A stretch of 64,000 nt of DNA, from positions 682,001 through 746,000 of the forward strand of contig NZ_SGXC01000003.1 in the NCBI RefSeq assembly GCF_004216695.1, written 5' to 3'. Below, piece by piece: positions 56,709 through 64,000 of this stretch. The notes under the pieces were generated by a model, which saw nothing but the letters and a program-made list of their open reading frames with translations, made no database searches and was not told where the DNA came from. Position 1 is the first letter of the stretch, and every line of letters starts with the position of its first letter. This DNA comes from Pigmentiphaga kullae (GTDB taxonomy: Bacteria; Pseudomonadota; Gammaproteobacteria; Burkholderiales; Burkholderiaceae_B). The translations under genes and the position numbers were made by a program.

Positions 56709-57788
56709 ATGGACGCCTTCGTCTACAACGCCAACGCCGCCCGCGTGGTGTTCGGCGCGGGCGCCCTGCGGCACCTGGAGCGGGAGATCGGGCTGCTGGG
56801 CGCGCAACGGGCGCTGGTGCTGTCCACGCCGGGCCAGCGCAAGTTGGCCGAACGCGTTGCGGCCTTGCTGGGGGCGAAGGCGGCGGGCATCTTCGACGGG
56901 GCGGTCATGCACGTGCCCATCGAGGCCGCCCGCCAGGCGCGCGACGAGGCGCGCCGGCTGGACGCCGACTGCGCCGTCGCCATCGGCGGCGGCTCCACGG
57001 TGGGGCTGGGCAAGGCCATCGCGCTCGAGTCCGGGCTGCCCATCCTGGCCATTCCCACCACCTACGCCGGCTCCGAGATGACGCCGATCTACGGCATCAC
57101 CGAAGGCGGTTTGAAAAAGACGGGCAAGGACGCGCGCGTGCTGCCGCGTACCGTGATCTACGATCCCGAGCTGTCGACGGGACTGCCGGTGGGGCTGTCG
57201 GTCACCAGCGCGATGAATGCCATGGCGCATGCCGCCGAGGGCCTGTACGCTCAGGACAGCAACCCCATCATGTCGCTGATGGCCGAGCAAGGGCTGGCGG
57301 CCATCGCCCGCGCGCTGCCGGGCATCGTGCGCCAGGCCGGCGACATCGAGGCCCGCTCGCAGGCGCTGTATGGCGCCTGGCTGTGCGGCACCGTGCTGGG
57401 CAACGTCGGCATGGCCCTGCACCACAAGCTTTGCCACACGCTGGGCGGCAGCTTCAACCTGCCGCACGCCGAATGCCATACCATCGTGCTGCCGCATGCG
57501 ATGGCCTACAACGCCCCGGCCGTGCCGGACGCCATGGCGCGCATCGCGCGCGCCATCGGTACCCAGGACGCGGCGGCGGGGCTCCACGACCTTGCCCGCG
57601 ACAACGGCGCCCCCGTTGCCCTGCGGGATCTCGGCATGCCGGAGGCCGATCTGGATCGTGCCGCCGACATCGCGGTGTCCAATCCCTATTGGAACCCGCG
57701 TCCCATCGAGCGCTCGGCCATCCGCGCGCTATTGCAGAACGCCTGGGCGGGTGTACGCCCGGTCACCAACGTCAGTCGCAACCCCTAG
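56709..57788 (+). CDS. maleylacetate reductase
   Basis: A 359-aa iron-containing alcohol dehydrogenase-type enzyme reducing maleylacetate to 3-oxoadipate with NAD(P)H. NAD motif AIGGGSTVGLGKAIAL (near residue 90), AIPTTYAGSEMTPIYGITEGGLKKTGKD and the metal-site segment ALHHKLCHTLGGSFNLPHAECHTIVLPHAMAYN are typical. It begins 4 nt after pcaJ, so pcaI-pcaJ-reductase-pcaF form one unit. Confidence 0.92.
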   Translation: MDAFVYNANAARVVFGAGALRHLEREIGLLGAQRALVLSTPGQRKLAERVAALLGAKAAGIFDGAVMHVPIEAARQARDEARRLDADCAVAIGGGSTVGLGKAIALESGLPILAIPTTYAGSEMTPIYGITEGGLKKTGKDARVLPRTVIYDPELSTGLPVGLSVTSAMNAMAHAAEGLYAQDSNPIMSLMAEQGLAAIARALPGIVRQAGDIEARSQALYGAWLCGTVLGNVGMALHHKLCHTLGGSFNLPHAECHTIVLPHAMAYNAPAVPDAMARIARAIGTQDAAAGLHDLARDNGAPVALRDLGMPEADLDRAADIAVSNPYWNPRPIERSAIRALLQNAWAGVRPVTNVSRNP

Positions 57789-57818
57789 AACAGCTTTATC
57801 CCCCATTCGAGACAGAAC

Positions 57819-59024
<1,206 letters not shown>

Positions 59025-59061
59025 TCCCGGGCACCGGCGCCGCCCGGGCGGCGCCCGGTAT

Positions 59062-59100
59062 CGATGCCCCGTGGCGCGAGCCCCGGGGCATCGTCGTTTC
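59062..59100 (+). terminator. possible terminator of the pca unit
   Basis: A 10-bp perfect stem CGATGCCCCG/CGGGGCATCG (59062-59071, 59084-59093) with a 12-nt loop, followed by TCGTTTC. Weak T run; sits between convergent genes. Confidence 0.55.
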
Positions 59101-59926
59101 AGCCCAGCATGCCCACGGTCACGCGGCCGACGTAGCCCTGCTCCGGACTGCCTTTCATCGAGACGGTCTGCGCGGCGATTTCGGCCGGCGAGTTGTCGCT
59201 GAAGATTCCGTCCTTCGCGAGGCTGATGCGCGCGTAGGCATGCAGGCTGGACTCGTAGCCGCGGACCTCGCCGTAGACCGCGCCGCAGGCGTCCTGCGGC
59301 AGCGCCAGCTGGGACGTCAGGTATTTGCGGTCATGGCGCGGGGCGCCGTCCGCGGTGGGGTAGACCTCCAGGTGCAGGTGCGGATAGCGGCCGGGGTAGC
59401 AGCCCGGGAAGATGGTCTGGAAGCTGACCTCGCCGTGGGCGTCGGCCACCTGCACGCCGCGCAGGAAGTTCTCGTCGCGCAGTTCGCGGGTGTACAGCGA
59501 ATAGCCGCCGTCGCGCGTGCAATGCCACAGATAGACCGCCCGGCCGGGCAGCGGCGCGCAGCCGGCGCTGGCGTCGACCAGCCTGATCGTCAATTGCAGC
59601 GGTACGCCCTGGGCCGTGCCGGTGGGGCCGCCGAAGCTGCCGCGCAGGTCGCTGCGTACGACGCCGGACGAAGCCAGGACGTTGGCTGAGCTGCTGGCCG
59701 GGCCGCCGCCGTTGGCCGGGTAGGGGCCGGCGGTTTCCTCGGGCAGGGCGATGCAGGCGCCCGGGGGCGCGGCATCGCCGGCGCGCGCCAGGCCCGGCAG
59801 GCCAAGCGCCGCGGCGCCCGCGCCCAGCATGCGGGTCAGCGCGAGGCGGCGGGCCGGCAGGCGGGCCATCCGGAGCAGGTCGCGTTCCAGTTCGGTGGGG
59901 GCAGGCGCCGGTTGCGGTTCTGTCAT
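59099..59926 (-). CDS. exported intradiol ring-cleavage dioxygenase
   Basis: A 275-aa protein of the intradiol dioxygenase family. A twin-arginine-like signal (PARRLALTRMLGAGAAALGLPGLARA, about residues 24-49) points to export, unusual for catechol dioxygenases. The metal-ligand region contains WHCTRDGGYSLYT and CYPGRYPHLHLEVY, with candidate Tyr and His ligands. Start 59926 (MTEPQPAP) has only a weak ribosome binding site. It is 128 nt downstream of a LysR gene on the same strand. Substrate unknown. Confidence 0.82.
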   Translation of the reverse strand: MTEPQPAPAPTELERDLLRMARLPARRLALTRMLGAGAAALGLPGLARAGDAAPPGACIALPEETAGPYPANGGGPASSSANVLASSGVVRSDLRGSFGGPTGTAQGVPLQLTIRLVDASAGCAPLPGRAVYLWHCTRDGGYSLYTRELRDENFLRGVQVADAHGEVSFQTIFPGCYPGRYPHLHLEVYPTADGAPRHDRKYLTSQLALPQDACGAVYGEVRGYESSLHAYARISLAKDGIFSDNSPAEIAAQTVSMKGSPEQGYVGRVTVGMLG

Positions 59927-60054
59927 GTGTCGTCCATCGCGGGTCGCCGTGGCGGGCGTAGGGGAGGGGCGCAGGCCGCACGCGGCGGCGCAGCTATGGT
60001 ACTTCGGCGCGCCGGCCCGCGGCATGAGCGTTTCGCAAGCAGACGCAACCGGCC

Positions 60055-60969
60055 CTAGTTGGCCCACTTGCGGTCGAAGTCCATCTTGCGGAAGTGTTCC
60101 ACCATGAAGTCGATGAACGTGCGTGTCTTGGCCGGCAGGTACTGCCGGTGCGGGTAGGCCAGGTTGATGGTCAGGCGCGGCAGGTCCCAGTCGTCCAGCA
60201 CCGGTACCAGCCGTCCGGCCACGATGTCGTCGTAGATGATGTACTTGGGCTGGACCAGGATGCCCAGTCCTTCGCGCGCGGCGGTGCACAGCACCTGGCC
60301 GTCGTTGGCTTCCAGCACGCCCTTCACCGGCAGCACGCGGACTTCGCCCGCGCGCGAGAAGCGCAGTTCGTCGTAGCGGTTGGAGTAGGTGTAGAGCAGC
60401 AGCCGGTGGCTGGCCAACTCGTCGATGGTGCGCGGCGTGCCGTGGCGGTGCAGGTAGCCGGGCGAGGCGGCCAGGATGCGCCGTGTCTCGGCCAGCCGCC
60501 GGATGGTCAGGTTGGAGTCGGATTCATATTCGCGCGTGCGTACCGCCAGATCGATGCCGTTGTCGATCAGGTCGTAGTAGCGGTTGGCGGTGATCACGTG
60601 GACGTTCACGTTGGGAAAGCGGCGGTTGTACTCGGGCAGCAGCGGCGCGATATGGCGCATCGCGAATGACAGCGACGAGGTGACGCGCAGGTCGCCCACG
60701 GGGTTCAGGACCGTGGCGTTGACGGCGGACTCGGCCTCCTGCATCTCGCCCAGGATGTTCTTGCTGCGCCGGTAGAACTCCTGTCCGACCTCGGTCAGGT
60801 ACAGGCGCCGGGTGTTGCGTTCGACCAGCCGGGCCGACAGGCGTTGTTCCAGCGTAGCCAGGTGCCGGCTCGCGGCGGCGGTCGACAGGCCGGCGGCTTC
60901 GGCTGCGCGCGTCAGGCTGCCGAGTTCCGCGATGTGGACGAACAGCTCCAGTTCGCGCCAGCGGTCCAT
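60055..60969 (-). CDS. LysR-family transcriptional regulator
   Basis: A 304-aa regulator. An N-terminal winged helix-turn-helix (LELFVHIAELGSLTRAAEAAGLSTAAASRHLATLEQRL) is followed by a substrate-binding domain from about residue 90. It is divergent from the RutE-like gene (131 bp apart) and upstream of the exported dioxygenase, either of which it may control. Confidence 0.9.
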   Translation of the reverse strand: MDRWRELELFVHIAELGSLTRAAEAAGLSTAAASRHLATLEQRLSARLVERNTRRLYLTEVGQEFYRRSKNILGEMQEAESAVNATVLNPVGDLRVTSSLSFAMRHIAPLLPEYNRRFPNVNVHVITANRYYDLIDNGIDLAVRTREYESDSNLTIRRLAETRRILAASPGYLHRHGTPRTIDELASHRLLLYTYSNRYDELRFSRAGEVRVLPVKGVLEANDGQVLCTAAREGLGILVQPKYIIYDDIVAGRLVPVLDDWDLPRLTINLAYPHRQYLPAKTRTFIDFMVEHFRKMDFDRKWAN

Positions 60970-61100
60970 GCTTCTCCCTCGATTATTAGCAGAATTGCAA
61001 AAGTGATTTCCGTTTGCCGGGGCTATACCGGTGTTTTTCGTCCGGCCTGCGCACTTATAATGCCGAACCTTACGACTATTGCGCCCAATCGGAGCTCTTC

Positions 61101-61688
61101 ATGGCCATCATTTCGCAGGAAGCCCTGGACCAGTTGTTCACGTCCGCCCGCACGCAGAACGGCTGGCTGGACAAGCCCGTGTCCGACGAGCAGCTCAAGC
61201 AAGTCTACGACATTGCGAAAATGGGGCCGACCTCGATGAACTGCCAGCCGATGCGCGTGGTGTTCCTGCGCACGCAGCAAGCGAAGGAAAGGCTCGTGCC
61301 CGCGCTCAGCCCGGGCAACGTGGACAAGGTCAAGGCCGCGCCGGTCACGGCCATCATCGCCACCGACACGCGCTTCTACGAGTTCATGCCGCAGATCTGG
61401 TTCCGCGAGGGCGCCAAGGAGATGTTCGAGGGCAATGCGGCGCTGGCCGCCGCCACCGCCGCCCGCAACGGCACGCTGCAGGGCGCCTACTTCATCATCG
61501 CCGCCCGCGCCATCGGCCTGGATTGCGGCCCGATGAGCGGCTTCGACATCGCCAAGGTCAATGCCGAGTTCTTCCCCGACGGCCGCCTGACCGCCAACTT
61601 CATCTGCTCGCTGGGCTACGGCGACACGTCCAAGCTGTTCGACCGCCAGCCGCGCCTGTCCTTCGAGCAGGTCGCCACGCTGCTTTGA
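61101..61688 (+). CDS. malonic semialdehyde reductase (RutE-like nitroreductase)
   Basis: A 195-aa FMN-dependent nitroreductase-family enzyme. ALDQLFTSARTQNGWLDKPVSDEQL at the start, KMGPTSMNCQPMRVVFL near residue 40, GLDCGPMSGFD near 150 and GYGDTSKLFDRQPRLSFE near the end match RutE, which reduces malonic semialdehyde to 3-hydroxypropionate in uracil breakdown. No rut genes are adjacent. GGAG lies six nt before the ATG. Divergent from the LysR regulator. Confidence 0.85.
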   Translation: MAIISQEALDQLFTSARTQNGWLDKPVSDEQLKQVYDIAKMGPTSMNCQPMRVVFLRTQQAKERLVPALSPGNVDKVKAAPVTAIIATDTRFYEFMPQIWFREGAKEMFEGNAALAAATAARNGTLQGAYFIIAARAIGLDCGPMSGFDIAKVNAEFFPDGRLTANFICSLGYGDTSKLFDRQPRLSFEQVATLL

Positions 61689-61740
61689 TCGCACCGTCCG
61701 GTCCCGGCGGCAGCCGGGACCGATGGCGTCGGGATCGCGC

Positions 61741-62718
61741 CTATTGCTGTTCGATGCCGGCCTTCTGCATGACCGTGCGCCACCGCTCGATCTCGGCGCC
61801 GACGTGGCTGGTCATCGCCTGAGGCGTGGAGGCATCCGGCAGGCAGGCCGCCGCCAGCGCCTGCCTGCGGAAGTTCTCGTCGGCCAGCGCCCGGCGCACC
61901 GCCTGGTTCATCTTGTCGACGATGGCGGCGGGCGTGCCGGCAGGGAAGGCCAGCCCATACCAGGTCGTCACGTCATAGCCCGCCACGCCCGATTCCAGCG
62001 CCGTGGGCGTCTGGGGCAGGCCTTCATAGCGCCGCGGCGAAGTCACCGCAAGGGGCTTGAGCTCCCCCGCGCGTATGTGCCCCAGCAGCGGCGAGGCCAC
62101 GTCCACCAGCAGTTCCACCTCGCCGCTCAGCACGGCGGCGACCGCGTTCGGCGTGCCCTTGTAGGGGACGTGGACGATGTCGATGCCGCTGACCTGGCGC
62201 AGCAGCTCGCCGGCGAAGTGCTGGGTGCTGCCGATGCCGACGCTGGCGTAGTTCAGCTTGCCGGGCTGCGCCCTGGCCAGCTTCACCAGGCCGGCGATGT
62301 CGGTGGCCGGGAAGCTCTTGCCGGCCGCCACTACCAGGGGCTGGGCGCACAGCATGGACACCGGCGCGAAATCCTTGACCGAATCGAAGGGCAGTTTGCG
62401 GTAGATGGCCGCCGAGACCGCGTGGCCGTTGTTCATGACGAATACCGTGTGGCCGTCCGGGGCGGCGCGCGCCACCGTGCCCGCGGCCAGGGTGCCGCCG
62501 GCGCCGGGCTTGTTCTCCACCACGATGGGCTGGCCCAGGATTTCCGCCAGCGGCTGGGCCACCATCCGGGCGATGATGTCGGTGCCGCCGCCGGGCGCGA
62601 AGCCCACCACCATGCGCACGGGCCGGCTGGGCCAGTCCTGGGCGGCCGCGGGCAGGGCCAGGGTCATGGCGAGCGCGCACAGCAGCGCGCCCGGCCGTTT
62701 CGGGTCGGTATGGAACAT
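61741..62718 (-). CDS. Bug-family periplasmic solute-binding protein
   Basis: A 325-aa tripartite tricarboxylate transporter receptor. The Sec signal (GALLCALAMTLALPAAAQDW) ends near residue 27. WPSRPVRMVVGFAPGGGTDIIAR, VVENKPGAGGT and HVPYKGTPNAVAAVLSGEVELL are the family blocks. It lies 74 nt downstream of the NTF2-like gene on the same strand, suggesting it takes up a substrate of the hydroxyquinol unit. It is only moderately similar to the Bug protein at 34463. Confidence 0.9.
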   Translation of the reverse strand: MFHTDPKRPGALLCALAMTLALPAAAQDWPSRPVRMVVGFAPGGGTDIIARMVAQPLAEILGQPIVVENKPGAGGTLAAGTVARAAPDGHTVFVMNNGHAVSAAIYRKLPFDSVKDFAPVSMLCAQPLVVAAGKSFPATDIAGLVKLARAQPGKLNYASVGIGSTQHFAGELLRQVSGIDIVHVPYKGTPNAVAAVLSGEVELLVDVASPLLGHIRAGELKPLAVTSPRRYEGLPQTPTALESGVAGYDVTTWYGLAFPAGTPAAIVDKMNQAVRRALADENFRRQALAAACLPDASTPQAMTSHVGAEIERWRTVMQKAGIEQQ

Positions 62719-62792
62719 GGATAGTCTCCTGTGTGCTTCTTATTGTGGTTTGCCGCCGCCGCAGGGGCGGCGGCAAGCTTGCCCGCGAGGCG

Positions 62793-63389
62793 TCAGGGCC
62801 GCGCGGATCCCGCCAGCCAGGCCTTGCCGCGAGCGTACAGCGCCTGGACTTCCTGGCCATGCAGGCCGGGCATGGTGGTCTTGACGTCCATGCCTATCTT
62901 GACCTGCAGATAGGCCAGGTGGCGATAGCCTTCGGGGAAGCGGGCCAGCAGCGCCGCATCCAGTTCCGGGCGGGCGGCCGGGTCCACCGGGTCCATCCTG
63001 TCCTTTTCGTAGATGGGCTGGCGTTCGACCATGCCCCAGCGGCCGCCGCGCTTCTCCAGGAAATCGTAGAAGCGGCCGGTGCACACCACGTCGCACAGCA
63101 CGCCGTCCACGGTGGCGCGCTGGGAAATGGTCATCTTGGTCTGGACGACGGCACGGTCGCCCTCGCGGTCGATGGTCGTGCCGCCCAGGAAGTGCAGGAT
63201 GTTGACGCCGCGCTCCATGCCTTCCCGGCTCTGCCGGATGAACTCGGTGGCCGACGCCTGGCACCAGGTGGCGTTCATGCGGCCGTCCTCGTGCCAGACG
63301 GTGGCGAAGCGCTCCCAGTCGCCCGCGTCGCGCCACAGCGCCCAGTTCTCCACCAGTTCGCGTATCGCGAGTTTTTCTTGGTCGTACAT
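62793..63389 (-). CDS. NTF2-like (SnoaL-type) protein
   Basis: A 198-aa protein with an N-terminal NTF2-like alpha+beta domain (about residues 5-140): KLAIRELVENWALWRDAGDWERFATVWHEDGRM and TVDGVLCDVVCTGRFYDFLEKRGGRWGMVERQPIYEKD. Such folds act as dehydratases, isomerases or as small subunits of ring-hydroxylating oxygenases. GGAGGAG precedes the ATG at 63389. It starts 20 nt after the dioxygenase gene at 63410, so it is part of that unit. Exact reaction unknown. Confidence 0.82.
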   Translation of the reverse strand: MYDQEKLAIRELVENWALWRDAGDWERFATVWHEDGRMNATWCQASATEFIRQSREGMERGVNILHFLGGTTIDREGDRAVVQTKMTISQRATVDGVLCDVVCTGRFYDFLEKRGGRWGMVERQPIYEKDRMDPVDPAARPELDAALLARFPEGYRHLAYLQVKIGMDVKTTMPGLHGQEVQALYARGKAWLAGSARP

Positions 63390-63409
63390 GTCTCCTCCAG
63401 TCAGGGAAA

Positions 63410-64000
63410 TCAGGGGGCGGATCCGGATGCCGGGTTCAGCACGAAGTCGAAGTCCAGGGTGTAGAAGGGCCGTGCGCTGGTGCCGCCGTCGGGCGTGGGG
63501 CCGGGCTCGTGCCGCACCCATTGCGCGATCAGCGACGAACGCACGCCGAACACCGCGTCGGAATCCAGGTATTGGTCGCCGTCGCGGAACACGTGGGTGA
63601 CCAGTGTTTCGTAGCCCTCGGCCCGTATCATGAAATGCAGGTGGGCCGGCCGCCACGGGTGGCGGCCCAGCGCGGCCAGCATGCGGCCGACCGGGCCGTC
63701 GTGGGGAATCGGATAGGCTTCGGCCAGGATGGAGCGGAAATGGAAGCTGCCGTCGGGCGCCGAGTGGATGCGTCCCCGGCCCCGGTGCGTGGGGTCGTCG
63801 GGGTTCTGCACGTCGTAGAAGCCTTCGGCGTCCGCCTGCCAGACTTCCATTTCGGCGCCGCCCACCGGCGCGCCGTCCACGCCCCGGACGGTGCCGCGCA
63901 CGAAGCACGGATCGCCCTTGGCGCCGTTGGCGATGTCCTCGCCCAGCGCGTACTCGGGCGCGCCTTCGACGAAGAAGGGGCCGAAGACCGTCGCTTCCGT
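63410..64000 (-). CDS. hydroxyquinol/catechol-type intradiol dioxygenase (partial, N-terminus off edge)
   Basis: The visible 196 codons run from TEATVFGPFFVEGAP at the right edge to the stop; the start lies beyond 64000. The iron ligands are visible: Tyr in GFYDVQNPD, Tyr in AEAYPIPHDGPVG and two His in RPAHLHFMI. The tail GDQYLDSDAVFGVRSSLI is typical of hydroxyquinol 1,2-dioxygenases. With the maleylacetate reductase, PcaIJ and PcaF to the left it would open hydroxyquinol to maleylacetate. Catechol 1,2-dioxygenase is the alternative. Confidence 0.88.
   Translation of the reverse strand, partial: TEATVFGPFFVEGAPEYALGEDIANGAKGDPCFVRGTVRGVDGAPVGGAEMEVWQADAEGFYDVQNPDDPTHRGRGRIHSAPDGSFHFRSILAEAYPIPHDGPVGRMLAALGRHPWRPAHLHFMIRAEGYETLVTHVFRDGDQYLDSDAVFGVRSSLIAQWVRHEPGPTPDGGTSARPFYTLDFDFVLNPASGSAP

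Overview
The window is high-GC beta-proteobacterial chromosome of the Alcaligenaceae (Bordetella/Achromobacter) type. The evidence is the ExbBD-LpxK-Trm112-KdsB-Adk string, XseB-IspA-Dxs, ArgF and ArgG side by side, two Bug-type solute receptors, and many Burkholderiales-type small stress genes. No insertion sequence, prophage, CRISPR array or rRNA was seen. The only RNA gene found is tRNA-His.

Layout. 1-2846: two GH13 glucosidase/trehalose-synthase genes, the first cut by the left edge. 3000-8931: small stress-type genes (Gln-rich protein, CspA, a gene behind a LexA box, CBS-domain protein, KGG protein, CinA-like, DUF6496 histone-like, two lipoproteins) around tRNA-His. 9009-12454: cNMP-binding/degenerate GGDEF protein, exported dienelactone hydrolase coupled to a PIN protein, ZIP metal transporter. 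12458-18276 (minus): Na/Pi cotransporter-patatin pair, 3-hydroxybutyrate dehydrogenase, LLM flavoprotein, EamA exporter. 18539-21760: HtpX, BON lipoprotein, DUF1328, Rieske oxygenase. 22021-25103: xseB-ispA-dxs. 25300-31630: XRE regulator, YajQ, MurB, amidotransferase, ArgG, ArgF, DUF3579, RpsT. 31819-37540: MurJ, then an AraC regulator with a Bug/tartrate-dehydratase-like/FAH-hydrolase operon. 37572-43746 (minus): H+-pyrophosphatase, Adk, KdsB, Trm112, LpxK, ExbD, ExbB. 44038-55227: XseA, SodB, ClC, alpha-2-macroglobulin and PBP1C. 55365-64000: aromatic catabolism (PcaI, PcaJ, maleylacetate reductase, PcaF, two intradiol dioxygenases, a LysR regulator, RutE-like reductase, Bug receptor, NTF2-like protein).

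The right-hand genes together can take hydroxyquinol through maleylacetate and 3-oxoadipate to succinyl-CoA and acetyl-CoA. They lie in two units, 55365-59024 (plus) and 63410-64000 (minus).

The strongest unexplained signals are: (1) a dispersed hairpin-rich repeat present four times, always starting at or just after a stop codon and always in the same sense as the gene it follows; (2) a perfect-arm LexA box followed by an intrinsic terminator that sits directly in front of the CBS-protein ribosome binding site; (3) a probable CTG start codon for PBP1C, overlapping the macroglobulin stop codon; (4) several clean inverted repeats in promoter regions with no assigned regulator.
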